Positions 37,899 through 47,803 of a DNA stretch of 64,000 nt are shown one piece after another. Location of the stretch: assembly GCA_946811185.2 (NCBI GenBank), contig OX328106.1:9838777-9902776 (forward strand). Reading direction: 5' to 3'. Under the pieces are notes generated by a model, which made no database searches, was not told the DNA's origin, and was given only the letters and a program-made list of their open reading frames with translations. Position 1 is the stretch's first letter, and the number at the start of each line of letters is the position of its first letter. Source of the DNA: Hippopus hippopus (taxonomy: Eukaryota; Mollusca; Bivalvia; Cardiida; Cardiidae). The position numbers and the translations under genes were made by a program.

Positions 37899-38706
37899 AC
37901 GCACGGCTGGTGTGCATCATACTGTTACCACCTAACCCTGGGCGAGATACCAGAAGTGGGGTACACCTATCAGGCGGCATGGTGGTGACAGAAGGGTTAC
38001 TGCTGTTGATCGATATTTGGTCAACCAGGCTAGAAGAAACCGCTTCGCGACTTCAACTCTACTGCATTCTAACCTTCAAAATGCTTCTCGGGTCAGAGCT
38101 AAGACTTAGACCGATGGACCATGTTGGTTGGAGCAGAATGAACTGGTGACCTCTCTTATTTACAGATTAGTCCCAATACTGCTTGTACTATACGGATATG
38201 CGTGTTCGAATGTGGAGAAGGCCTGGGGAGGGTTTCATACAGTAAACATTGCTGTGCATGATTGATACGGGGGTGGCTCTATCAAAATATGGGGCAAGAT
38301 AAGTTGGGATGGACGAACTGACCTTGTTGTGGTCGATCGAGGCACAATGACTACCCAGCGGTATCGACATAAAATTCTCGACACACAGATATGTTTCTAT
38401 GCTGATGCCGTTGGCGATGGGTTCATTTGAATGGACGACAATGCTTGTCCTCACACGGCCCCTGTTGTTTAAGAGTACCTGCAAAGGAAGGGTATCCAGC
38501 GTATAGATTTGCCATCCTGTTTCCCCGACTTAAATCCAATTGAACATATGCGGAATGAGTTACAGATCCAAATTTCAGCCCGTCAGGTCCAGCCACAAAG
38601 CATTCAGCAGCTTGGTGCATTCGTCGTCGAGGAATGGAATTCCATTCCACAAATAGAGAATCTTACACGAGTTTTTATGTTTTATCATTTTTATCAAACG
38701 AGTTGA
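37899..38706 (+). pseudogene. Tc1/mariner-like transposase pseudogene, copy I
   Basis: A remnant of a Tc1-family DDE transposase. An N-terminal paired-like DNA-binding part is readable around 37950-38090 (HGGDRRVTAVDRYLVNQARR). The catalytic part is readable around 38160-38706: the GGGS..IWGKISWDGRTDL stretch, the second acidic site in MDDNACPHTAP, and the third in FPDLNPIEH, followed by the WNSIP tail. The region between the two domains is shorter than in intact members. The frame is broken by several stops (for example before MDDNACPH and before EYLQRKG), so it cannot encode active transposase. It sits in the flank between the pyrimidine-rich minisatellite and the Polinton. GC-rich inverted words (GCTCGC / GCGAGC near 37841-37876; GACGC / GCGTC near 38719-38740) lie near both ends, but I could not define terminal inverted repeats. 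Confidence 0.85.
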
Positions 38707-40334
38707 CTAAAATTGTATGACGCGAGCCTTGGCGAGCGTCAAATACATTTCAGTCAACGAATAACATAAAACGAATAACAGACAAAAAAATCCTGCATCA
38801 TCACCTTTTGACTACATTCTGTTAACGGGTCCATGTTTACAGTTGTAGTTTAGTTTCAAATTTGTACATACACAAGTAGATAGCTCCATGACATATACAT
38901 CGAAAGTCGAATAAAACTCTACAGGGTTAGGTCAGTTTACCAATTACTTTTACGAGTCCTAATTTATGCATCAATGACGGCATGGCCACAGCCAACTGAA
39001 CAATCTAAACCATGTTTTCTGCAAATACATTTCATTGTATCACAGATTGTTTTCAACGGACTATGTTCAAAATACATAACCTGGAGCAGGAAAATGCGAG
39101 CTTTTATTGGCGAGAATATTCGATCTCCTTGTTATCATTTTTAGAATCTTTTCAAACAGTACAAGTAATAAGAAAGTAAAAAAGGAAAATCACCGGAAGA
39201 AATATACATCATTTTATGAACATTCATTTAGTTTTGCACAAAAAATATAGAAAAGCCTGGTTTTGAGTATGGTAAATGTACAAATATGCATGTTATATAA
39301 AGACCATTGAGGGATGATTTGACCGAATCAAGGATTTAACTTCAATAAATACTAACGGACGGATTTTTCTTAAAATTTCAACACTTATAGTATTTTTAAT
39401 TCTGAATAATAATAAAAAAATAATAATAATAATAAGAAGAAGAATGGCACCTACCCGTGCTTATTTCGTCAGAAAACAGGGATGAAGATTTTTCAAGGAA
39501 AAATTAGGATAAAAGCTCAGCAGACATAAGTAGATGAAGATATGTACTTTCTGGCCCAAAACGTGACGCAATTTTAGTTCGAACTAAAAATGTGTTGCAA
39601 TTTTAAAACGAAGCTTGATTCACGCGACACCGTATTAAAGAAATTGGGACGCATATAAAATAAGGAAGTGTCGTGAGTAGTGTAAAGAAGAATTACCAGA
39701 CAATATGTTTTGGAAAAAGCAAGGAAGATGTAATCCTTTCAGAGCCTTTTTAAAACGAAAGGTCAAAGTGCAACCAACGAGGGGGGTGAATAAATAAATA
39801 TCGCAAAACGGTGGTTTCTGAGCGACCGTGGTTATTTATAAACCAAACAGAACTCGATCTCCTCCTAGCGAGAGACGATCGCAACGTGCTATTTTCCAAA
39901 AACTTTCCTCCTCCTATGAGACTGCTTGGCGTCTTGGCGATCTTCCATTAAAAAAGGGCTTTTAAAAGACCTCCTCGTCGTGGAAACACTAAAACCGGAT
40001 GGTAAAATAAGTACAGTAGGATGGAAAGTCTTGGTTGCATCATAGCCATAGTTATGGTTTAAATACTCACTACCAAAAAAAAAATGCACCCAATAACCCC
40101 CACGAAAAAAAATTTGCTCCAAATTTTACGGTCTTTCTCGACAAGAGGGAAAAACCCCCTAGCGCAAAAAAAAAGAGGCGCGCGCAATTTAAAACCTGTT
40201 CGGGTTTTAAATTCTTTTACGCCTCCTGTACGGTTTTAAATGTCTTACCCCCTAAAAAGGTTAAGTAATTTTTTTAACAATAAAAAAAGAATTGAGTTAA
40301 GAAATATTTTTACTAAATAAAATCGGAAAAAAAG
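38707..40334. other. gene-poor stretch before Polinton genes, copy I
   Basis: AT-rich with an (AAT)n simple repeat near 39407-39435. Two overlapping 77-codon ORFs near 39889-40268 are not recognised. A tiny basic ORF begins at ATG 39704. The Polinton terminal repeat probably lies here but cannot be fixed by eye. The last 50 bases (GAGTTAAG then ATTTTTACTA) resemble the leader at 62791-62833 inside the Polinton, so a shared promoter-like leader is possible. Confidence 0.5.
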
Positions 40335-41414
40335 ATGGCAAGCAAAAAGAATATACAACAAAAACAAGAACCAACTAAAGAAAAACAGTTTTGTAAAGCC
40401 GGAAATCTTTGACGGAGAAAACCTAAGTCTTGGCGATGTATTTACACATTCTAATTACGCCTTCATAAGGCAGAGCTTGAGTATGGGTATTCTAATGGAG
40501 AAAAAGGGCCATTATTTATTCGTACTCCTCTGTTTTCTTATGGCGTCAATGCTTATGAAGATAAAGTTCTAAAAAGTTCACGGCGAAACATCAACAATCT
40601 CATGGACTTGGCCACCGCTCTCGTTTAGGAATGGAATAACATTCCTGATGCAGTGATTTTACGTTATGTAAGGTCTATGCGACGTCGAATAATTGCTTGT
40701 ATCGAGAGCAGAGGTGGCCATAAAAGATATTGATTGAAAAATCATAAGAACTTTAAGAAAAAAAACCTAACTTTAATGTTACCTTAGTCTTTGAATACTT
40801 TTGCAACTTTTATTTTAGTACCACCTTCATTTAAACTGCAAAAACCTAACTTAAACTTTCTGTTAGTCAAAATCTGATTAGCCTGGCATTTTTTACAGAC
40901 TCTGAACTAAAGAATGATACCAAATTTGTTGGTCTTCATTAAAACATGCGCCGAGAAATAAAAGAAAACTAAGTGCACACTTATTTATGGAACTGAGTAC
41001 AGTTTAGAAATCCTAAAGTACAAAGCCGATGCATCTCCACAATTTTACCCAAAGCTTTTGGACAACAAGTATAGTGGTGAAGAAGAGCTTAAAATAACCA
41101 CAAAATTTCACAGAAAAGCAACATCTAAGGACAAACCGTAAAATATAACCAACGGTTTTGTAAAAGCAGACCCTCTTTCTTACGTTAAAAAACAGTGTGA
41201 AGTGGTTTGTTTTTTAAAAACAGAGGGCATTTTTGCCAACGCAAACGTATCCATAGCGTATCCATAAACCAAGCTTTCCTCGGTTATTATAAACAAAGAA
41301 GTTGTGCAACTACCCACAAAGAAAGTTCTTATGCCTAATCCTTTAGAAGAAGCGCTAGGTTCTGACAATGACGAGGAGGAAAATCTTTCAGACATTCCGG
41401 AAGAAGACAACTAA
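40335..41414 (+). pseudogene. conserved Polinton-type gene with acidic tail, disrupted, copy I
   Basis: The first plus-strand gene of the Polinton part. It starts at ATG 40335 with a Lys/Gln-rich N-terminus, shifts frame soon after, and reads through a GPLFIRTPLFSYGV stretch. It is then interrupted by a Tc1 transposase fragment (40581-40733) and noncoding DNA. It resumes near 40985-41414 with YKADASPQFYPKLLDNKY and KKQCEVVCFLKTEGIFANAN segments and ends in an acidic tail (GSDNDEEENLSDIPEEDN). I believe this is a conserved DNA-virus/Polinton protein of unknown role, possibly nucleic-acid related, but the family assignment rests on memory of similar architecture and is uncertain. It is not functional because of the insertion and several stops. 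Confidence 0.5.
40581..40733 (+). mobile_element. Tc1-like transposase 3' fragment nested in Polinton gene, copy I
   Basis: The frame reads RRNINNLMDLATALV, then a stop, then EWNNIPDAVI and SMRRRIIACIESRGGHKRY before a terminator. This is the C-terminal end of a Tc1 family transposase and a different subfamily from the one at 37899. It lies between two parts of the preceding gene, so it inserted into, or replaced, its middle. Confidence 0.75.
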
Positions 41415-41474
41415 ATCATTTACAAGTCCAACTCGATCAAGATAGATATGTAAGCGTGCGTTACGTTGGGGTTG

Positions 41475-42545
41475 TTAGACCTCGAGATAAAGTTTTACGA
41501 TGTTGGATTGCTTTCTCTCGAGCGGCTTGGGAAAAACTACGCAACTGCAATATTTGTCCGATTTTTTAACGATAGAATAATCAACCTGCTCCAATCCGTT
41601 TACCGCGATATTAACTTTTACTTCTTCCGGTATATTGGGCTTATCTTTAACAAACATTAAGCTACCTCTTATAATTCTGCCCGGCGCGCTCATGCAGTAA
41701 CCCCCCAAACCGTGTTCAGAGCCTGAATTACCATTACCGAACGAAAACTCGTAATTGCCGTTTCCTATTGCACCCTTTTCTTCACTCCATACGGTGCGGG
41801 GCCTATGAGAGAAGGGAGCGATACTTTTCTATCCACGTAGGATTTTGTTGCCAAATCTCTCTCTTCTACCGGGGCTGCGGCGTTTTTTAGAGAAAAACCT
41901 TGGAGATTCACGTTAGCTCTTGCCGAGAAACTCCCATCCGGATTATTTACGATAGCCCCGCCGTTGTCGATGTAATTTTTATTGGCTGCGGCGTCACGGT
42001 GTACGGGATTCGGCAATCCGGTAATGGAGTGGTCTCCATATCTATTTCACCGGCCACGGAAAAAGATCCGTCTCGGTTTTTTGTTAAAGCTTTTTCACCC
42101 GCGGTAGCCGCCTCGACAACGGTATCTACGTACAAGTATACCCCCGCATATTTATATCCCCAACGGCGGAAAAAATGCCGTCTTGTTGCTGCACTATCGC
42201 TTTACCACCCCTATCCACGTAACTTTTAGTAGCGACTTCGCTCGGTTCTGTTGGCTCCTTAACGATTTGTATTGTATTAAAACCCATGTTTATAAACCCG
42301 AGAGCATGATATCCTCCATTTTGCTTTAATAATCCCGTATTATCATCGACGTAATTTTTAGTCGCGACGTCTTGAGGATTCGTAGGATTCGAGACGTTCG
42401 TTAGTGTGTTTCCGCTCATGTTAATGGAACCCGTTAAAGTATTTTCTCCGTACTTGCGCACAAAGTTTTTATTAACGTAGGCTAGAGAAACGCCATCGGA
42501 TACGGCTTCCGATTTTCTCGCTCTTCCGAATTTATCTACCGACAT
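41475..42545 (-). pseudogene. fibre-like protein with ATKxYVD repeats, copy I
   Basis: A minus-strand gene starting at ATG 42545. It is built of repeated modules, each with a gly/asn-rich strand (NMSGNTLTNV, NMGFNTIQIV) and a DVATKNYVDDN, EVATKSYVDRG or DLATKSYVDRK motif. Such ATK-x-YVD modules are known from tail-fibre and receptor-binding proteins of phages and large DNA viruses, so an attachment fibre on the virion surface is a fair inference. The reading moves through at least three frames (42545-42126, 42135-41947, 42016-41765), and a C-terminal non-repeat domain follows (41708-41475). It is therefore frameshifted. It overlaps the protease stop by about 14 bases, typical of a compact viral gene cluster. 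Confidence 0.7.
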
Positions 42546-42935
42546 TTTTTATTATCTCCTGCAAACCTTTTCCACGAGATAGTAATTTTAGAATGTAAAG
42601 ACAGAGATGCCCGCAAAAAGTTTGTCTTGATCCTTGTAACTGTTCCGTATTGTAAAAAATAGGACTTTTTAAGTGGGCGGCCGCAGGCCGAAGCTGTCAA
42701 AGTAGTACTTTCTGTCTCCGTTTTTGTACCAGACAACCCAGTGAGTTCCAGGGCTGTCAGAATCATCTAGGTTTAGTATTCCGCACTCTTCTTTTAGAAG
42801 CTTTTTATACAAAGTATCTCTTAAAAATACTCCTCTGAAACTGGGTATTCTCAACTTACGAACCGCGAATAGAAGCTGTAAGTTGCTTAAAGGCTTGTTT
42901 GGTAAAGTTACGTTATCAACCTTTATAACCGGCAT
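42532..42935 (-). pseudogene. adenain-like cysteine protease, frameshifted, copy I
   Basis: The Polinton/adenovirus-type maturation protease (Ulp1/C48-C5 fold), which cleaves capsid precursor proteins. From ATG 42935 the frame shows the GTHWVVWY box with the catalytic His and the YYFDSFG box with the acidic residue. It then hits a frameshift and stop near 42670. The catalytic Cys box (FCGHLC) is still present in another frame near 42604-42620 and runs to a stop at 42532. All three catalytic positions therefore survive, but the frame is broken once. It starts one base after the integrase stop and overlaps the fibre-like gene start, so the minus-strand genes form a tight cluster. Confidence 0.85.
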
Positions 42936-42936
42936 T

Positions 42937-43834
42937 TTATATATTTACGATGTCTTTGTTACCAACCCAAGAATTAAACTCGTCCGAATATCCTTTCCAT
43001 TTCACCAAAGATTTTTTCTTTCCTTTCTTAATGACTCGTTCTATCCTAAACAGCTCTTGTTCCGTCTTTTGCAGCTCGGGATCGTAGAAAGTGCCTCGAA
43101 TTTCTTCTCCATTAAGATCCGCGATTTTATAAGTTACGGGAGAGGTAAGTTTTACTTCGAAAATGGTAAAAATTTCTTCCGTCCACCTCGTAGTATATCC
43201 TTTCTCAAAGGTCTTTTTCTTCTTAGAAATTCTTACGCTATCGCCGACGGAGAACTTGGGTTTTTTTTCTTTCTCTTTCTTCTATAGGATAGAGGGTCCT
43301 AAAAACCTTGTTTTCGTTGGCCTTTTTACTAGCGTTGACGGGCGTCATCTTAGTAGAAGAATGTCGCGTATTGTTGTATTCTTTAACGAGGTTAGGAGCA
43401 CATCGATGTAGACGTTTGTAGGCTGAGCAGAAAAGAACTTCCACATTTTTTTTTTTTTTTTTTCATGGTCCTAATCCATCTCTCAACGACGCTAGACTTT
43501 TCCTCGTTCTCCGTAGAATACAGCTCGGTCAAGCGTTGTAAAATTCTTTACCTTTGTCCACCCATATCTTTTCCGGCTTTCTTTCCCTAAAAATCTCCGC
43601 TAAAGCATCCGCGACTACCTTTCCCGTCTTGTTTTTTAAGGGCACCAACTAACCGTATTTGGAAAAGACGTCTATGACCGCGAAAGGGTATTTTACGCCA
43701 CGATTAAACTTGGAAAAAGCTTGCATATCCACCAAGTCGGCCGCCCATATCCTATCTTTACCACCGACTCGAACTCTCCTTTTCCGGAATTTTCTTTGTA
43801 CGGGTTTGTGTAACTCCTCCGCTAAAATGCTTTT
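42937..43834 (-). pseudogene. Polinton integrase with chromodomain, N-terminally truncated, copy I
   Basis: Retrovirus-like (rve, DDE) integrase of Polinton type, which inserts the element into host DNA. Readable parts in order: an LAEELHKPV start region; the first Asp in WAADLVD (codon 43736-43738); the second Asp in WVDKGKEF (43556-43558); the Glu in SSVVERW (43482-43484); then EYNNTRHSSTKMTP; and a C-terminal chromodomain (SLVKWKGYSDEFNSW) ending at 42937. Damage: a TAG in the core after KYG (near 43650), a shortened second-Asp-to-Glu spacing (about 25 residues where about 35 is usual), and a frameshift at the A/T run 43448-43463. The N-terminal part is missing; the open frame begins inside the end of the PLA2-like ORF. 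Confidence 0.88.
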
Positions 43835-44237
43835 TTAAAACCCATTTCGAATCTTTTCTTAGTTCCGATCAAGCCAGAAACGAGGTTTCTCTCCATTTTC
43901 TCCCTCAAAGTAGGGTTGTAAATCTCCTGGAGTTCAGACAACATGTTTTTGTCGCAAACGTCGTTTCTGGTCCTTGTATCATTATGCTTTAGGTAGCAAA
44001 CGTCGTGATGATAGGCGGCGCAATCTACCCTGTTTACGGGTTTACTCACTTTTTAGGCGTTAAATCAGGGTTTAACCTTTTCTTAAGTTTCGTGCCGGGG
44101 CCCGTAAAATTATGCCCCGGCAAATGCATTTCGAAGGGCATATTGTTAATCATCTTGTTTAGCATGCTACACCCGGCTTTACCTTTTACGAACTGGGTTT
44201 TCCTAATTCCGCAAACGGCGCATTAGCCTTGAACCAT
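43822..44237 (-). pseudogene. PLA2-like Polinton/adintovirus virion protein, copy I
   Basis: A phospholipase A2-like domain known from Polintons, adintoviruses and parvovirus capsids, where it is thought to help the particle cross membranes. The ATG at 44237 is followed after four codons by TAA; a good in-frame ATG lies at 44141. The reading contains a calcium-loop-like LPGHNFTGPGTKL. After a frameshift near 44045 it contains the catalytic-type YHHDVCY box with the His-Asp pair, then RNDVCDKNML. It is annotated as broken because of the stop and the frameshift. Its last codons run directly into the truncated integrase, so a deletion has probably fused the two genes. It is divergent from the packaging ATPase, 83 bases away. 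Confidence 0.78.
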
Positions 44238-44320
44238 GTTGCGTCCGTTTTTGGAGACGGTCGGCGTTTGGTTTAAGGTTTCGGTCCTTTTTTTACACTT
44301 TAATATTAAAGAATATTAAA
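44238..44320. promoter_or_regulatory. divergent intergenic region, candidate bidirectional promoter, copy I
   Basis: An 83 bp gap between the minus-strand cluster and the plus-strand ATPase. It ends in TTTAATATTAAAGAATATTAAAATGG, an AT-rich motif that runs right up to the ATPase ATG. Promoter activity is an inference from position and composition. Confidence 0.4.
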
Positions 44321-45085
44321 ATGGACATTGCGGATCTATCTTGGAACGAGAACCTTGTTAAAAGACACAACCACAGACTTTTACCGAAAAGTATCCGAGG
44401 TATTATCATGGTCAAATCCGGCTGCGGGAAAACTACGCTTTTGTTGAGACCGGAATGGCTAGACTATCAAAAGCACTTTGTTCTTGCAAAAAGTCTTTTT
44501 CAGCCGGAGTACCGTATCATTAAAAAAGTTTTTGAGGAAAAAATTCCTAAAGAGCTTATTCTCCGCTTGTTTGGGATTCGCGACGAAGTTATTTCTCGGG
44601 AGGTTTCTCCGATGGACGTGGTTGAGGAATGGGCAAAAAGCATTCCGGAAAAGTCGTATATAGAGTGTAATTTTTTCGAAACCGCTAAAGACATTCCCGA
44701 TCCGAGGGAGCTACAACCTTCCGATAAAAATCTAATGATCTTTGACGATCTTTTGTTGGAAAAGCAAAACAAGTGCGAGGCCTACTAGATTCGCGGAAGA
44801 CATAGTAACGTGGACTGTTTTTACCTTTCCCATAATTTTTTTAGGCTCCCCCTGCAAACGATTAGAGAAAACGCGAATTTTATTCTTGTTTTTCCCCAAG
44901 ACCTAAAAAATATCAATCACATTTACGGCGATCACGTTGGCCGGGACATGACTAAAAAAGAGTTTAGTGATCTTTGTAAAAAGGTTTGGGAAGAGCCGTT
45001 TGGTTTTTTTGTTATCGACCTTTCTAGGGATAAGTATACGGGAAAGTACAGAAAGGGGTTAGACACCTTTTATATATCCTATTAA
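44321..45085 (+). pseudogene. FtsK/A32-like DNA packaging ATPase, one in-frame stop, copy I
   Basis: A Polinton-type genome packaging ATPase (HerA/FtsK superfamily), which pumps DNA into the capsid. The ATG at 44321 follows an AT-rich leader. The P-loop is VKSGCGKT at residues 31-38. Val stands where the usual first glycine of the Walker A motif is expected, while Gly-Lys-Thr is intact. Walker B is LMIFDD at residues 138-143. A TAG at 44786-44788 stops the frame after KCEAY. The same frame continues with RGRHSN, the SHNFFRLPLQTIRENANF stretch typical of the family, and ends at 45085. Total length without the stop is about 254 codons, normal for the family. Apart from this stop no frameshift is seen, so it is the best preserved Polinton gene here. 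Confidence 0.88.
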
Positions 45086-45087
45086 AA

Positions 45088-45721
45088 ATGGAACCGATCT
45101 TGGAAGAAATCGCCGCAAACACGGCTCCCAAGGCTCGCACCAAATCGTAGTAAGCTCCAACGAGACGCGGTTTATTACTACTTTTAATCCTAAAATAGAG
45201 CTTGATGAGAACAAACAAAATCAGATTGCTTTGGTTAACCTCGAGACTTACTACTCTTTTCCAAACATTACTAAAAATAATAACGCGTTTATTTACTCTC
45301 CGGATTCTTGGAATTCTTGGTTAAAAATTGCCTTTCCAGAGGGAAGCTACGACATGGTGGATTTAAACGACGTCATTCAGCGCGAAAAAAAGGGCACTGG
45401 GATTCCGTTAATGAGGAATACTCAATCACCCTGTCCGCAAATACAAACACTTTAAAAGCCGTTCTTATTTCAGAGAATAATTATTGGGTGGATTTTAACC
45501 ATCCAAACTCTCTTTCTAAAGTTTTAGGTTTTAATCGCGCCAAGTACGAGGAAGATTTACATGAGTCTGAAAACATCGTCAATATCATCGATATTAACAG
45601 TATTCTGGTAAATATAAACCATATTAGCGGAAGTTACGTCAACTGTAGCAAACAAAACACTGTGTATAGCTTTTTTCCTAACGTAAGTCCCGGATATAAA
45701 ATAGTAGAAACTCCGGTTAAC
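45088..45721 (+). pseudogene. penton-like minor capsid protein, 3'-truncated at duplication junction, copy I
   Basis: Starts at ATG 45088, two bases after the ATPase stop. Two frameshifts (near 45130 and near 45395) separate three readable pieces that include VNLETYYSFPNI, FPEGSYDMVDLND, SANTNTLKAVL and SFFPNVSPGYKIVETPVN. In Polintons and adintoviruses a gene of this size and position encodes the single jelly-roll penton/minor capsid protein; this assignment is from memory of the family and is moderately sure. At 45722 the gene is replaced by macrosatellite DNA, which adds a foreign 42-codon tail ending at 45847. The full 3' end is in copy II. Confidence 0.7.
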
Positions 45722-45899
45722 GAGCTGCTTTATAACGAAAATCTCGACGTCATTACAGACTGTGAAGTATACATTACCAAAGAAATTGTGCTACTGATGG
45801 TTTTTATTCTCTTTCTTCATGCATTGTCTGTCCGTAAATCACTTTGATTGCTCACCTCAAATAGAGGACTCGCTGACCTCATGTACTGGCCATGGCTAA

Positions 45900-46324
45900 T
45901 TAGGGTTAGGGTTGGGTAAAGGCTTATGTTTAAGGATAGGGTTAGGTTTTAGGCTTAGGTTTACAATCATAGTGCGACAGGGTCACTGAGATCAGTTGGG
46001 AGAATCCGACTTTTGAACACTATCTACAATCTATTAAGTTCACGGAGCGGACAGGGTCCCAAAAAGTCTCGGTGTTCCTAGACTCAATGATGAGTTTCCC
46101 TCAGATTGGTTTCAAAGATTATGGTGGGGGGAATTTTTATCTCAGGTTACTGTTAAGATATTCTCTTTCTTCATGCATTGTTTATCTGTATATCACTTTG
46201 ATTCCTCTCCCCAAATAGAGGACTCGCTGACCTTATGTACTAACCATGGTTAATTAAGGTTAGCTTAGGGCTTATGGTTAGGGTTAGGTTTCGGGTTTAG
46301 GGTTAGGGTTAGGGTTTAGGCTTA
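45900..46324 (+). repeat. telomere-like tracts, array fragment in copy II
   Basis: Two TTAGGG-type tracts identical in layout to those of the main array. Confidence 0.8.
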
Positions 46325-46807
46325 AAACGATGTATGAGACACTTGAGATGAGACAAAATGAATATGATTGGCTGCCGAAGTCACGTGTCAGAAAAACTTT
46401 ACCTCTACCCTGTCCCTGTCCTTTGCCCTTACCCTAATCTTCAAGATGCGTTGGTGACATGTGCAAAATATTAGTGGGCAAACCCACGTGGCCATTTAGT
46501 CGCCATTTTGTAAAACTGTGGAATATTTCAAGAAAATAATACGATAATGGAATGCTTTGACTGATAATCGTGTTTTTTTTTTTTCATGTTTGAGACATAG
46601 TTACTGTTCAGTTGTTCATTTTGGAAATAGGACTTGAAGGTGAGAAGTATTTTTCTTCTTTTATTTAAACTTTTCCTCTTCTGTTTGTGCAATGACTACA
46701 TATTTACAGCACCGACCTAAGCATCCGGCATAGTTGATGTTGTAATAGCCTAGGTAATTATCAATCTTTAAATGTTTCCACACCATTGATTTAGTCATTG
46801 TCACTAC

Positions 46808-47537
46808 CACTTCCCCTGCTCCGTGCTCTTTCCCTGACAATTCCCCTGTCCCTTCCCTCCCCCATCCCATTCCATGCCCCTTCTCCTGTCTCTACCTTTG
46901 CTCCTCCCCTTCCCCTTCCCCTGTCCCATTCCTTCCCCTTCACTCGCCTTCCCCAAGTGTTCCCCTGCCTTCCACCGCCTTCCATAAGTGTTCCACTGCC
47001 TTCCCCCGCCTTCCCCAAGTCACTTTATTTTATTTTATTTCATTTTTTTTTTTTTTTTTTTGCCTTTCCCTGCCTTCCCCAAGTGTTCCCCTGCCTTTCC
47101 CTTTCTTCCCCAAGCAAATGTTTGCCTTCCCCCGCCTACCCCGAGTGTTACCCTGCCTTCCCCGCCTTCTCCAAGTCATTTGTTGCCTTCCTCCGCCTTC
47201 CCCAAGTGTTCCTCTGCCTTGTTCCGCTTTCCCCAAGTCATTTCTTGACTTCCCCGCCCTCCCAAAGTCAACTATTGCCTCCCCCTTCTTCCCCAAGTGT
47301 TCCCCTGCCTTCCCCTATTCCACTTTTGCCTTCCCCAAGTGGAAAAATTCCCCCGTCCTTTCCCCTGTCCCTGACCTGTCGCTGTCTTTTTCCCTTCCCC
47401 TGTAACTGTGTCTTCCTTTGCCCCTGACCCTGTCTCTTCCTCTTCCCCTTCCCCTGACCTTGTCTCTTCCCTTACCTCTGACCCTGTCCCTTCCCTTGCA
47501 CCTTGACCCTGTCCCTTTCCCTGGCCCTGCCAATTGT
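46808..47537 (+). repeat. pyrimidine-rich minisatellite, unit 6
   Basis: Full-length copy; it lacks the extra T of unit 4. Confidence 0.9.
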
Positions 47538-47803
47538 TCTGCATTGTTCTCCTGCCTTCTGCAAAGCTTAACAAATTGGTTGTTTTTAATTTCTCTACCA
47601 CCAAAATGTTCACATGCCTTTTTTTTAACTTTTCCAATCATTCCTCTGTCTCAACAAGCTGCTCTTGTTTTTTCCTTGCCTACTCTCGCATTCTTTAACT
47701 TTCCCAATGCCTTATCCATATGTTCCTCTATTTTCTCTTGCATTCCCGAAACATCATCAACTTTCCCGTGTGTACCTAAGCAATAGTATATATATTTCAG
47801 AAG

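Larger units (their letters stand above)
29639..45721 (+). repeat. 16 kb segmental tandem duplication, copy I
   Basis: This 16.08 kb stretch holds the last part of unit 4, truncated unit 5 and the flank with Tc1 and Polinton remnants. It is followed directly by copy II (45722-61794). The join at 45721/45722 links the interior of the penton-like gene to the word GAGCTGC in the middle of a unit, exactly as a head-to-tail tandem duplication predicts: the start of copy I, near 29639, has the same word. Confidence 0.88.
45722..47803 (+). repeat. macrosatellite unit 6 (5'-truncated by duplication junction)
   Basis: Holds only the last third of a unit, from the GAGCTGC word to the next cassette ATG. 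Its poly-T near 46573 is the shortest of all copies. Confidence 0.93.

Noticed and set aside
38188..38650. 98- and 75-codon minus-strand ORFs
   Set aside because: They are antisense shadows of the Tc1 transposase remnant.
39889..40268. Two 77-codon ORFs just before the Polinton genes
   Set aside because: Opposite strands, low complexity with A runs, no recognisable domain; may lie in the element terminal region.
42883..43411. 134- and 82-codon plus-strand ORFs
   Set aside because: They lie opposite the integrase C-terminus and chromodomain on the minus strand, which is the recognisable reading.
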